From Microcyclospora pomicola (Eukaryota; Ascomycota; Dothideomycetes; Capnodiales): a stretch of 64,000 nt of DNA. The notes under the pieces are model-generated. The model was given only the letters and a program-made list of their open reading frames with translations, did no database searches and was not told where the DNA came from. The translations under genes and the position numbers were made by a program. Positions 10,155 through 21,928 of this stretch are shown piece by piece; the first letter of the stretch is position 1; each line of letters begins with the position of its first letter. The stretch lies in assembly GCA_002786065.1 (NCBI GenBank), contig NHNY01000026.1:186001-250000 (forward strand), given 5' to 3'.

Positions 10155-11981
10155 TCAGAACGAGCCACTGTATCTATACACCTGCTCTCTGTGCTGTGGT
10201 AGCGCGTACAACCGGCCAGGTCCGATGATGTTCACGCTCTGCGCAGCATGGAGGCCGACCTGCAGCGCTCCGATCTGATCCAGCTGCTCGACGCGTCGGC
10301 CGAAATGCTCGAGACGTTTACGAGCTGCGCCGTGGATTTCATGCGCGCGGCCAACGACCGGCTCCAGCAGCACATTCGGAGGCCCCGGGCGACCAGCGGC
10401 CAGGGCGTTGTCGATCTCATTGGTGTGATAACGTAGACGGATATACAATGCGTTCATGGCGAAGTGAATGTGCTTGATTCCATGACATCTTGCTCCCAGA
10501 TCGTTGGCTGGATTGGCAGGATCTTGCATGAAGAGCTTGTATGGTTGAAGGGTGGAGCGACGTGCCATCTTGAGCTCGTTGACGGCACGTTCCTTGTCCA
10601 GATCAGATGTCTTGGGATTCGCGCGGATGGTGGCGATGCTTGACTGGAGTTGCGCATCGGACATTTCGTGTTTCTCGATGATCCTGCCTTGGTGGACGGA
10701 CAGGCCATATACTGACGAGTTCATGCCAGCAGCACATCGTAGGAAAGCCATGAAATGGGAGGCGACGTTGTCGGTGCCGCTGGCTTCGACACTCTTCTTG
10801 AACGTCTTGGTTTGTGATATCGCAACCACCCACATGAATGTGGCGTACGAACCAAGCCCTCCATAAAAGACGTCAAGCAGACCACGAGTATGAAGGGTCA
10901 TTCGGACGAGCAGATACAATTCTCGCAGATGAGGTATGCGCTCCAGATAACCCTTGATCAGCGCCTCGCGCACAGCGCTGGAATCTGAGGCTACGATCTG
11001 GATCTCGAGTCCCGAAGTTCTGTGTCCCGTCTTGACGATAGGATATGATGCACTACTTCGCAGAGCGGCGCCGCCGAAAGAATGATTTTTCCGTAAGGCC
11101 TGCGCAAGTTTCGCCATGAATGGTTTGGCTGGCGTGGGTTTCTGGGCTGGATCAAGTAACCCATCAGGTGCGTCTTCGTAGACACGAATATCGATGTCAG
11201 ACAGAGGCGAAGTGAGACCCGTCTTTTCCGAACCAAAAGTTTCCATCTTGAAGGGAGTACTGCTACCGATCCTACGCACAAATCTAAGCACGGCCTGAAC
11301 GACAGCTTCTCGAGCAAGTCTCTCCGCAGGGGTCAACTCGAAATGTCTCACAAATGCGTTGATCTCCGCTGTCAGCCGATCGAGAGCTGATGCGTTCCGC
11401 GACTCTGCCCTTGAGAGTTGCCACGGCACAGGCGACTTCTCCCAGTAGTGCCGGCTCATCGGCTGGAAACCTTTCTCCTCGTAGTTTACGTACTCGCGCA
11501 CCAGCTGCGAGACATCCTCAATTGGCTTCCCGTCTTTTCGACGCCGCAAACAACCCATGATCTGTGCAATGTTGTTCAGGCGGAGCTGCGTCGAAGCGTG
11601 TGTCACCGGATCTTGTGCCCAATTCGCAATGTCGTCGCGTATGGTCAGTGGGAGAATGCCCTCCATCTCCGCATCCAACGCTTCTATCTTCGATGTGCTC
11701 GTCCCCAAACCATCCTCTCCAGCTTCAGAGACCACCGGACTGTGACATTTTTCTCCGCGCAGATTCGTTAAATGCAACACTGTGGCATTAGGCGAAGTCG
11801 ACCGAGAGACCTTCCGTAATCCTGGCGAAGTGGCAGACACATTGGCGCGTTCCTGCTCGACTGCAGTGGTTGTTGTGCTGTGCCATCTTCTGCTAGGAGT
11901 CGAGGAGAGGATGTTCAGCAAGGCTCGCGGGGCATTGTACGCGTGTGGTGCTGTGCACACCCATCGACGCGGACATTGCAT
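10155..11981 (-). CDS. Mitochondrial nucleotidyltransferase / poly(A)-polymerase-like protein
   Basis: A single exon of 608 residues. The N-terminus is rich in Arg, Ser and Ala without acids (MQCPRRWVCTAPHAYNAPRA, later SRRWHS), as in a mitochondrial targeting sequence. The nucleotidyltransferase core has the pol-beta signature GSEKTGLTSPLSDIDIRV (about 250-267), with the paired aspartates of DID at 262-264. A PAP-associated element follows (LFMQDPANPANDLG). These are features of Cid1/PAPD1-type non-canonical poly(A) polymerases, which add A or U residues to RNA ends; the RNA target in mitochondria is unknown here. The ATG start sits 325 bases from the divergent complex I subunit gene, so the two mitochondrial genes probably share a promoter. 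Whether it adds A, U or has another role cannot be read from sequence. Confidence 0.8.
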   Translation of the reverse strand: MQCPRRWVCTAPHAYNAPRALLNILSSTPSRRWHSTTTTAVEQERANVSATSPGLRKVSRSTSPNATVLHLTNLRGEKCHSPVVSEAGEDGLGTSTSKIEALDAEMEGILPLTIRDDIANWAQDPVTHASTQLRLNNIAQIMGCLRRRKDGKPIEDVSQLVREYVNYEEKGFQPMSRHYWEKSPVPWQLSRAESRNASALDRLTAEINAFVRHFELTPAERLAREAVVQAVLRFVRRIGSSTPFKMETFGSEKTGLTSPLSDIDIRVYEDAPDGLLDPAQKPTPAKPFMAKLAQALRKNHSFGGAALRSSASYPIVKTGHRTSGLEIQIVASDSSAVREALIKGYLERIPHLRELYLLVRMTLHTRGLLDVFYGGLGSYATFMWVVAISQTKTFKKSVEASGTDNVASHFMAFLRCAAGMNSSVYGLSVHQGRIIEKHEMSDAQLQSSIATIRANPKTSDLDKERAVNELKMARRSTLQPYKLFMQDPANPANDLGARCHGIKHIHFAMNALYIRLRYHTNEIDNALAAGRPGPPNVLLEPVVGRAHEIHGAARKRLEHFGRRVEQLDQIGALQVGLHAAQSVNIIGPGRLYALPQHREQVYRYSGSF

Positions 11982-12306
11982 CGGGATGATGGAACAACGG
12001 TCGTATCGTACCGAGACAGCCTCTTCTACGACAGGAACGGGAATATGATCATTGACAAGAACATAAAGTGAATGAGAGATGAAGGTAGCCTTGAAAATCT
12101 AAGTCGTGGTGACGCTTCCGTCATGTGATCCCACGACTATTCACTCTGTGCTTGCTTGAATAAGGCTGGCCGTGATTGGCTCAAAAGTGGCAGGTCGTTG
12201 ACAGCTCGACGGCACATATTCGACGACATCACGACGACGGCCTCATTCACCCGCCCCTCAACTCTCCACTCCTCTTCACCCGCCGCTCCCTCACACCGAC
12301 GCCGCC
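11982..12306. promoter_or_regulatory. Bidirectional promoter, mitochondrial gene pair
   Basis: The only sequence between the divergent starts of the poly(A)-polymerase-like gene and the complex I 23-kDa subunit. The side next to the complex I gene is pyrimidine-rich (about 12240-12300). No specific operator could be identified. Confidence 0.55.
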
Positions 12307-13054
12307 ATGTCGTCTGCCCGCGCATTGACGGCCCTGGCGCGCTCGCGGCCGGCCACCAATGCCATCTTCACGCCCGCCACCCGGGCTTCCCTCGCAGCGA
12401 CATTCACCACCACCGCCCGCCGACGAGCCACCACCGATGGCCCGCCACCGGCCAATTTCCGCCTCCCAAAGCCGACGCGGTGGAACGAGAAGAAGGAGAG
12501 CGTGTGGGACGAGGCCGGCAACTACTTCCTGCTGACGGAGATGATGCGCGGCATGTACGTGGTGTTGGAGCAATTCTTCCGGCCACCGTAAGACTCCCCC
12601 TCTTGCTGCCTCAAACCCTCCAAGACATCCACTTTGCTCACAATACCACGCCTGCAGATACACGATCTACTACCCCTTCGAAAAAGGCCCGATCTCCCCA
12701 CGATTCCGCGGCGAGCACGCCCTCCGCCGCTACCCGACGGGCGAGGAGCGCTGCATCGCATGCAAGTTGTGCGAGGCCATCTGCCCGGCGCAGGCGATCA
12801 CGATCGAGGCCGAGGAGCGCGAGGACGGCAGCCGCCGCACGACGCGCTACGACATCGACATGACCAAGTGCATCTACTGCGGCTTCTGCCAGGAGAGCTG
12901 TCCCGTCGACGCGATCGTCGAGGGCCCCAATGCGGAATATGCGACCGAGACCCGCGAGGAGCTGCTGTACAACAAGGAAAAGTTGCTGGCGAATGGAGAT
13001 AAGTGGGAGCCGGAGTTGGCGGCGGTCGCGAGGGCGGACTCACCGTACAGATAA
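12307..13054 (+). CDS. NDUFS8: NADH:ubiquinone oxidoreductase 23-kDa subunit (TYKY, NDUFS8 homologue)
   Basis: Two exons, 12307-12587 and 12658-13054, encode 225 residues. This subunit holds iron-sulfur clusters N6a and N6b in the peripheral arm of respiratory complex I, passing electrons toward ubiquinone at the inner mitochondrial membrane. Two ferredoxin motifs are intact: [12 protein letters not shown] (cysteines about 126, 129, 132, 136) and [12 protein letters not shown] (about 165, 168, 171, 175). The join gives [19 protein letters not shown], a highly conserved family stretch, confirming the 70-base intron. The N-terminal ~45 residues are Ala/Arg/Thr rich and fit a mitochondrial presequence. 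It lies head to head with another gene for a probable mitochondrial protein. Confidence 0.96.
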
Positions 13055-13565
13055 AAGGTTGAGGGGGAGGGCAGGGAGGTCGTTCTGCTGCGTTGAAGAA
13101 GAAGATGAGAGCGTCTGTTCGAGAACCGTTTCCTTTGTGGCGGATAGAATAGGTTCTGTAAAACCAAGAACTACAAATGTATATACTCATGAACATGCTT
13201 GTTGCCCCAAAACATAAACTCGAGGACCACAAGAACGAGGTGTTCATGGACATCGAGGTCGTCACGTTGGTTCATTCCGGAACACGTCAAAGGGAACCTT
13301 AAAAACGAGAAGATGATTCCAGTCACATTTCATTGCTGCTCTATGGTCTCATCACATACGTGCATGCATTGAAAAGGTCGTCTACTGCCCCCAAGATCCC
13401 AACTCCAGTGTAATGCATGCGGCTCTCGCGTCCCGTCCCTTGCATATCTATGTCCTCCATACGTACGCTGCGACCCTGACAATGCTATGCGCGACTCTAT
13501 CGTGAAATCCACTCGATGGGGAGGTGGACGGCAAAAATGTAAAGAAGCAGAGGCATTGTCAACGA
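13055..13565. other. Convergent 3' region
   Basis: About 510 bases between the ends of the complex I gene and TPS2, presumably the two 3' untranslated regions. No ORF, repeat or RNA gene worth naming. Confidence 0.45.
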
Positions 13566-16500
13566 TCAAGCAGGTTTCGAGTTGGCGATTTCGCTCTCCA
13601 CGACGGCTGCAGGGCCGGCGTTGCCACCATCAGACTGCCCGTTAAGCAAGGCGATGGCCGAGATGACGTCGGCAGGCTCGAGCAGATGCCAGGTGGCGAG
13701 AGTCTGCTTGGAGCTGGCTCCTACTGTGGTGGCGAAGACGTGCTCTTCAGGCAGTTTGGAGGAACGAAGAGCGCGGAACATGTCTGTGGGGGTGTGTCAG
13801 TATGTGTGGTTTATCAAAAGACTGCTGGAGTGATTACCTTCATCCGTAAAGTCATCGCCGAGACAAAAGACGAAATCAGGTGCATTGCCCGCGCCTTCGC
13901 CATACTCTTTGACAAGACGCTTTGCAATTTCACCCTTGTTCACAAATCGAGGGCGAACCTCCAGATTGGCTTTCCCGGACATGATCTCAACATCCCACTT
14001 CCGAGCGACCGTGTCTTCCAGGTGCTTCTGGCATTCACGAACCATCTGGCTTGCGCGGATTGGATCCGCTCTACGGTAATGCCAAGTCAGCGCAACCTTT
14101 TTGCGCTCCACAAATGCGCCAGGAGTGGCTTCAGTATAGTGCTGGAAGATGTCGACGACAACGTCTTGCCAGCTCATGTCGTAGGTTTCAGCCAGATTAT
14201 CCCATTCGACAGTACTTGGCATGCGCATGAAGCAGCCGTGTTCTGCAGACAGGCCGAGCTCGGAGATGTGGCCCATCCATTCGTCCAAGAAGGCTTGATC
14301 ACGACCGCTGATGATCCAGACTGCATTGTTTGGATCAGAGGCGAGGCTTTTGAGAGTTCGGATCACACGGTCCGACGGAATTGCTGATTGCGGGTCTTTC
14401 ACGATGGGTGTGAGTGTGCCATCGTAATCAAACATGAACAGACGCCGCTTGGCATTGCGATACTGCGACAGAAGTCTTGCGCGGTCCAATGCCGGCGTCG
14501 CAAAGGCCTGGTTGTGAGCGTTGAGGTTGGTGAGCAGGCGCTTGAGGTAGTTGGTCGTCCAAGCTTGAATGGTGTTCTTGGTCACGTGGTCGTACAGCAT
14601 CTGGTGCGACGTCTGCTTTTCAGGCTCGGACATGGTCAGCGCAATGTCGATGGCGTCTGCGGTGCCACTCAGATCCCACGGATTGATATGAAGCGCGTCG
14701 CCCAGACTCCCTGCCGTGCCCGAGAATTCCGAGATGATAAGTGGCCCGTGGTTGTCGCGCTGGCAGATGACGTACTCAAGCGCCGTTGTGTTCATTCCAT
14801 CGCGCACACTGGTGATAAGACCCAAATCCGCAATTCGCAGCAGCGCAAAATACTCCTCCTGCGACAAGTATTGGGGATAGTGCTGGACGGGTGCAAAGCT
14901 CAAGGATCCAAAGTTGCCGTTGATCCTCGCCACCAGATCGGAGATCTTGTTGGCCGTTTTATCACTCCGATCATCGCGATCTTCAATGCTGGTTGGACTG
15001 GTGACTTGAATGAGGACGACTTTGTCATGCCATTCCGGGTGCCTCTCAAGGAATATCTCAAATGCTTGCAGTTTCTGGGCGACACCTCTCACCGAGTCTA
15101 GACGATCTCGACCGACAATGATCTTCTTATTGGCGTACATTTCACGCAGCGCCTTCATCTTCTCTTCGATCTCGGGATGACCGAATGCTGATTTGATGGT
15201 GGCTTCTGCATTGATGCCGATCGGGAAAACACCTACCGCGACGTGGGCGCCGTAAGCATCCACGCCAGCGGAGGACGAGTCGAAGCCGAGGATCCTCGTG
15301 CAGCACGATGAGAAATGTCGTGAATAGCTGTAGGCCTGAAACCCAATCATGCTTGCACCGAGGACACCCTGCAAGATCTCCTTCCGACGTGTCAAGCAGC
15401 GATAATATTCGCTGCTGGGGAATGGGATGTGCAAGAAGAAGCCAACATAGATGTTGGGCATACGTTGGCGAAGTAGACTGGGAAGCAGCAGCAGGTGATA
15501 GTCATGCACCAGGACGATATCGCCTGGCTTGTAGACGCTCATGACCGTGTCGGCGAACATCTTGTTCATCTTGTAGTAGTCAGCCCAGGCCTGTCGCAGA
15601 GCACGGCCATCGCTAGGCTCGTTCTGCTTATAGTGAAACAACGTAAAGATTTCGTGCTCGCCGTAGCGTCGCCACTTCGACTGATTTCGGACGGTGAAGA
15701 CATCGTTTTTGTCCGTCTCATCTGCGAGCCAGACTGGGGCGACTCGGCCGCCATGATCGCGTTCCAGCTGCTTCACAAGTTGAGCACGGTCGGACGTAGT
15801 GATACGAATGTCGGATGAATCTCCAATAGATGCGGTTGTTGCCTTTGGCGCATGGGAACCTAGAGGGATAGGAGCCGCGGACTTGTTCACGGGTGTGGCA
15901 TTCAGAGATGAGTTCTTGTTAGTAGTACCATTCGGCTGAGTCGTCACGGGGGACGGGGCGGCCTTGTCGATCTCACCAGTCCACCCAACCAGCGTATGGT
16001 TCCAAGGCGATTCGGTCGATGCCAGATAGGAGAATGAGTCGAACAGAGCTGATGTGCCTCTGCGTGGTTTCAGCTCCTGTCATTGTGTTAGTCTTGGAAA
16101 ATTGCAGCTGGGGTTCTGGCGACTTACCCAGTCTTCGCCAGGCTTGTGAGCGATCTTGTACGGTACCGTAAACGTGGTGCTGATCACATGGCCGCTAAGG
16201 TGCAATCCTTCGTGACCTATGCGTGGGTCGGCATCGACGTCCTCGGATTCATTCTGACGTTGAGCAGCCAAGCTAAGTCGCCCGAGCAATTCTTCACCCT
16301 GGACTCCCCCAGAAACCTCCGTCGGGGATCGTGGTCTGGCAAAAATATTCGACTCGGCAGTGCTGGAGTTGTGCCTGGTCTGAGAGGCGGTGTTTCTCGA
16401 GCTCAGGCGTATCGAGTTCATGGGGTCCACGTAGGAGAAATGCGAGATGCCCGGCGTGACGGGCACGCGTTCGGACTCATCGTCGCTCGTATCGGTTTTG

Positions 16501-16589
16501 TCGTTGACCATGACTTCGGCGACGGCGGATGGAGCGGACTTTGTTCGACGGTCAAAATAGTCGGTAGTGTTGTCGTCGTCGCACTGCAT
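13566..16589 (-). CDS. TPS2: Trehalose-6-phosphate phosphatase (TPS-like plus HAD domain)
   Basis: Three exons (16128-16589, 13838-16076, 13566-13783) join in phase to 972 residues; introns are 51 and 54 bases. Tps2 removes phosphate from trehalose 6-phosphate in the cytosolic trehalose synthase complex, which guards against heat and osmotic stress. A hydrophilic, serine-rich N-terminus (first ~150 residues) precedes a glycosyltransferase-20 domain (VHDYHLLLLPSLLRQRMPN; GFFLHIPFPSSEYYRCLTRR). The C-terminal HAD phosphatase domain keeps its nucleophile motif FMFDYDGTLTP (about residue 703) and its metal-binding motif GDDFTDEDMF, the latter created by the second splice. The intact DxDGT motif favours the active phosphatase Tps2 over the regulatory Tps3/Tsl1 subunits. 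It ends in an Ala/Gly/Asn-rich tail. Confidence 0.93.
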
Positions 16590-18032
16590 GGAGCTGCGGA
16601 CGTATTTTTGCGTGTTTGAGGTCGCACAAAAAGCTCAATGTCTCCTCGACAACAAGCAACGGATCGAATGTCGCTAGGTGTTAACGTTATGGCTAAGGTT
16701 GAACCGCGATGTCTCGAAAATTACTCTTTCTGTGTTTCCCGCACGCAAGCCTCCGTCGTCAAAGGTGTTGGCACTCAGAAGTTGGCAACAAGCTCTTGTT
16801 GCGTCGAATACATCTCTAGAGCACTTGTTATCTGCTGATCTGTCTGTGCTTCGGAGAGTAACGTAAGAAGTCTCGCCAGAGATGACAGTAAAATCAGGTG
16901 ACTGTGTCGAGCAGAAATGTCAGGTAATAAGGCAGTTCTTAGAACTGATGGTGGCGGACGTGGCGGGACCAACCGGTGGAGAAGCTTCAGAAGTCGCTCA
17001 CCTTGCGGTCCACTTCAACTACCAGGAACGATATGCACCGCATGGGCTGATTCAAGACAATACCTGGGTACTAAGGTACCCACAGGTGATGGTCGTCCAA
17101 CCCAGATCGTCCGCATCTCTGATGCTACCTGCTTAAAACAAGAGTCTTCTCTAGGGCATCAACACATTCTTTGAACTGTCTCATTTGCAGTACATTGCTG
17201 AAGTTGGGTCCACAGTATGGAGAGCTATTCGAGAGGCAAGACTCCCAAATGACCCTGGTAAGGTCGGTACATGTCAGTCATCCTACTGGCTAGGTATACT
17301 CCTCAGATTTGCACAGAAGATCAGTATCGATGGCGAAGAGAGGAGTAGGTCGCTCGTGCTTCTGAGGAATAAGTTATTGCCATGAGTAGTCATCAGCAAT
17401 GCAAATATGCACTCTCACTTCGATCTATTTTATCCGAATGATTGACAGCAGCAACACGCCTTTCAAGTGTGAGAAGAATGGTCAGCTGTGATTCATCACT
17501 CTAGAGACCAACACACCCACCCTGCCCAATCCCGGCAAACATGAGTTTTCAGTCGCGCTTCACGCGACAAGAGACACCGAGCAGGCCATAACCATCGATA
17601 CCTTCTTGACATTGCTGCACCGGCAAACGCAAGGCTTTGATATGCAGGATCTCAGCTCCGTCAGCTTAATCGGAGACTCGCTATGCTGCTAAGTGTTATG
17701 TCTGCTACATGTCTAAGGACGTTGTTGTGCCCGCAGCTAGTCTCGAGGTCCCCGGCAAAGGCTCCAAGCATCTCATTAGTGTCATTCCTACCCTAGACGA
17801 CTCATGGTCTCCAGGGAACGAAACAGAGTCCTGGCACCAGTGCTTACACAAGCAGTTGACGAACAAGACGGAAGCGTTCGAGGTAGGTCAGATTTATCAC
17901 AAGATAGGACTAGGGTAGCACTCAAGCGTGGCGAAATGATGGCCGCTCATGCCCATGGCGGATGCGACTCCAAGGAGTTCTGTCTGCAAGCTGTCGGTTA
18001 TCAGCTGGACCGTATTCTGACGGATAGTTTTC
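16590..18032. other. Intergenic region with coding-like debris on the plus strand
   Basis: About 1.4 kb between two minus-strand genes. Several short plus-strand stretches look coding but do not join into one clean model: 17185-17385 (contains STVWRAIREARLPNDPG), 17521-17694 (contains SVALHATRDTEQAITIDTF) and 17709-17918 (starts MSKDVVVPAASLEVPG). They could be a decayed gene or an unrecognised multi-exon gene. No family recognised. Confidence 0.35.
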
Positions 18033-18431
18033 TCATCCAGAGGGTTGGAAGTGGGAGTCCCACAACTCCTGTCGTGAGGATACATCAGTGTCATGCATAT
18101 GTGGCTCTGCTGGATCTTGCGTGACTGCAAAGCTATCTTGAGCATTGAAGTCCAATAAAGTCTCCTCGGGCGTTATAAAGTATCCAGAAGGTTCTGGTTC
18201 GTACCATGGTTCCCACGTGGAGGAATCGGGTGCCAGAGGTGAACCCTGTGGGAAGGGGCTAGGACTATACCACAGTGGCGCTCCTAGTTGTGACGTCGGA
18301 GTACGGCCTGCGTTTGCAGCTTGCAGTCTTTGCGATATGACAGAGCTATTGGCGAGCTTGACTGAGTCTGCTAATAAGTGGGGCTGAAATCCTGGAGACT
18401 GGTTCTGCTTTGTTTGTTGTTGCACCATCGC

Positions 18432-18466
<35 letters not shown>

Positions 18467-21400
18467 GTATCATTGTTCGCATTGCTTCATTTTGCTGATG
18501 CGCATGTTCCTGCGCGACTTGTTTCTGCTGGATACTGAGAGCGATCTGCTGTGGTAGATCACGCTCAGTTTCCTCTTGTTCCGCCCGCGCCATGAGAAGT
18601 CTCTTTTTATTTTGCTGCTCCAACAGCATTGACTGCATTTGATAGTCCTGTAGTTGGTGAAGACCTTCTTGTTCTGAGACATCCAGATCTTGTGCATCTG
18701 TACCGTGCTCCTGGGGTGCCGTCCGCAACCTTTGCTGATTCTCTCCCCACAGTTCCTTTGGCTGCGCATCATTAATGCTTCCACGCAAGAATGGTACTGA
18801 TATCACCGCGCCATCGACATGAAAGCGCGTCATGTGTCGTTTCAACAACGCTGGTGATCTGAACCCGATGGAGGTCGAGTAAGGGCAAGTCTCCCTGGGA
18901 CATAGGAGTTTGGGCGTGTGAACAAGCTCATGCCGGTCTCGATCCGCCAATGAGGGAAAAGCGTCCGATCGTCTTGGACAGGTGGGATGGCGACAAGGGT
19001 ACGCCGTGCCACAGTATCTGGCTTGGAAGCGAGATAATGTAGCAGCGCTCAGGTAAGGATATGTCGAGCTTGCACCGGCGGAGGCTAGGTTCTGGACGAT
19101 GGTGTTGTATTCCCTCGTAATGTCAGTGAACAGCGCGAGACTTTTGATCGGAACTGCTCAATGTCAGCCAGATTGCTCACTCTGCAGGCGCTGGAGGCAC
19201 GTTCACCATTGTTCGAATCATCGAACGCATTCTGCGCATGGCGCTCGTCCTCGTAGGCTGCAAACACTAGAGCGTACAGCACTGGGTTGTGCTCCAGTCC
19301 CGCTAAATGAGTGTCTCTCGGCTTAACAGCAGGCAATTCCAGATGGGGTCTATTCGCTGAAACTAGCAGTGCCTGATGGGTGGTACACAATCCATCGATG
19401 ATAACCTTCAGTGGCCTACTGCCGATGACCGATGTGCCTGCACCATGCTGGACCAGGTCGGATAAGTGATACAGCCAATGTGCCGAAGCATAATTGTGCA
19501 AACCGTAGAGCCCTTTTGCAACGGCCTCGACTTTCTGTCGCATGTCGGTGCCCATCAAGGCCAAGCTCAACTTCGTGTATGCCATACAGCCAATGGCAGA
19601 CTGTTCAAGACATAGTTCTCTACTTAAGAATGGTCCGCTCGATTTGTCCAGAAGATATCTGTGCAGTGACAGTATTTAGCTTTGGGCTTCGTTGTGGTGA
19701 AAGTCAAGCTTACTCTTTGACGGAGAAATGTACGAAGGAGACCACTCCTGACGGATCAACATCTATGAAAGGCTTGCAGCGTTCAAGTTCCTGTTCAGCA
19801 AGCTTTAATGTTTCAGTCAACGTGTGCGGCGAGCTACTGAGTGCGACGGCATCCAGAAGCTCGTAGCTCTTCATTGGTCGCCGGGCGGAAATGAGCCATG
19901 AAAATACTGATAAGATGCGGTCATGACTTCTTTGGGGTATACCTTGTCCGATCCGCTGGATGATGCGTCCGTATCTGGTTGCAGTCAGCGGGATCGATAC
20001 GTACGAAGCACGCAAACCTACGCTTCCTCGAGACCGCTGGGAAGACCGTTGACAGCATCTTGCAAATCACGCACACTGTGGTAGCTCTCCAGATCGACGA
20101 GCATCAGGCGTACCCACAGAAACATGCCTGCCATGTTATTAGCATGTTAAAGATTAGTCTAAGGTGTCACGAGCAATACCATTGGCCTTCGTGACTAGAG
20201 CACTCTCGAGGTCATGCAGCACATTATCAGCAACATACTCATCGTCAAGGCTACGTCGTATTTCCAGCATTCTGTGAGAGACATATGCTCGGATGGACGT
20301 GTCGATAGATTGACTCTCAACTCGGAGCGAGATGGTGGGAACCTTTTTGAAGCTTTTCTTCGTGACGGGCACGTCTCGGCTGAAGAAAGCGACTTTACAG
20401 CATCCTGTACGCTGAGCATCATTGCTAAGCGATAGAAGCGAAGACACAATCTCTTGGGCCTCAGAATCAGTGCACTCGTCGAGTCCATCCACCAAAATCC
20501 GTACGGACGCAATTCCGGACAGTACGTTTGTGAGTACAGACTTCAGGGTTGTTTTGCTCGGAGTATGGCCGAGCAGAACATGAGTGTCGTATACAAATCT
20601 TGCCAGTGCTCGATTATGCTTAAGAAGTTGTCCAGCCAAGGCCCTGAGTACATTGCTGCAGGTATTGGATTCAGCCCACCGAAAATCGCAGACATAGAAG
20701 GCAACACTGTGGTTCGATTGTGCCTGCAAACTGCGTATCATGCGAGCTGCTAAAACGCTCTTACCTGTGTAGGGGACCATCAGTATGAGTTCCAAGATAC
20801 GGGTTTCGCTTTACACGGGAGTGTCCCACCAGAGCCAGGAATGCCATGTAACCACAGCATAGGCGAACCAACCCCTGTCACGGACCACGACTTCGCTGTT
20901 GCGTGATCGAGCACCCAGTCTGCAGAACCAGGATGGCATTTGGACAGGAGATCATCTACGTGATCTTCTTGCCGGTACGACTTGAAGTCTAGCCAAGCGA
21001 TCACCTTCTCAAATTGACGGTTGGCCCGATCCCGCTCGCGCTCTATCGCGCGGTCCATAAGGTGTTGCCGCCATTCTCTGATGTACTCCAGTTGTTGCGC
21101 CTCCAGACATTGTACAGATGCGATGCTGTGTGCATTTGCAGCCTTCTCGACCAATTCGGAATGTTTCCTCAAGCTTTCCAGAATGGCGCTGAAGCGAATA
21201 TCGAACCTCGACCAAGAGGAGTCGAACCACCGCTTCCAGGCTGTCGACCGTCAGCACTGCGCATGGCCGTCTTGCCACACTACGTACCATTAGCTGTAAG
21301 AAACTTGTACGCCCGGCTGTGGAAGTCAAGAATGTCCGTGTAGAAAACGGCCAACACAGCTTGGAAGTCTGGTTGATGTCTCAACGCTTCAGCCAATCGG

Positions 21401-21928
21401 TCGAAGTGTGGCAGTGCGTCGGCAATGTCTTTGTATGCTTTCATGAGCTTCTCGAAAGCACTCATATAATCACTGGCAATCTGTGAATATGTTCAGCGAC
21501 CGTACTTTAGATGCATTGGAGCTATGGATAGTGCTGACGTTCAAGAGTAGTTTTATGGGAGCCTGTCAACATTCGTCAGCCAGATTCCGGTGCTGCCGCA
21601 GTCTCCTAAGGGCGAAACATTGTACCCATATCCAAGGCAAATACGGCGTTCCATTACACAGAACCTCGATGGATGAGGAGTAGGTTCCAAGTCCTCGAAG
21701 CAAGGGCTCGAGCCGGCGCATCCCAGCAAAAGACTTCCTGGCCTCGAGTTGTCGCTCGAGTTCTCTGGCGGCGTTTTGTACATCTCTAAGCTCGGTTGAG
21801 CTGAATTGAAGTGCATGTGATGGAGAAACCGTCGCCTTGAAACGTGTGAAGGCATCCTCGATGTCCGCTTTTGCTTGGGCGGATGCGGATGGAGGTGCGC
21901 CAGCCATCAAGCGATCAGCCGCTGCCAT
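18033..21928 (-). CDS. NLR-like NACHT protein with C2H2 fingers and polyglutamine
   Basis: Nine exons (21626-21928, 21539-21562, 21288-21480, 20830-21240, 20180-20764, 20022-20127, 19714-19974, 19207-19658, 18033-19153) join in phase to 1,151 residues. The N-terminal ~300 residues resemble the helical DUF7708-type domain that often precedes NACHT in fungi (TPYLPWIWAPIKLLLN; FHSRAYKFLTANAWKRWFDS). NACHT NTPase: P-loop GIPGSGKS (306-313), formed across an intron; Walker B ILVDGLDE (400-407); then KVAFFSRD and GMFLWVRLMLVDLESY. The C-terminal part has two C2H2-type fingers (C832/C837/H853/H857 and C863/C868/H885/H890), then a Gln-rich tail with an 11-Gln run. Fungal NLR-like proteins act in nonself recognition and programmed cell death; the ligand and effector here are unknown. 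No internal stop remains after splicing. Confidence 0.85.
18432..18466 (-). repeat. CAG (CTG) microsatellite coding polyglutamine
   Basis: A run of about 11 perfect CTG triplets on the plus strand reads as 11 glutamines in the C-terminal tail of the NACHT protein. Perfect triplet runs of this kind change length readily, so the tract may vary between strains. Flanking sequence is also Gln-rich but with mixed codons. Confidence 0.9.
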
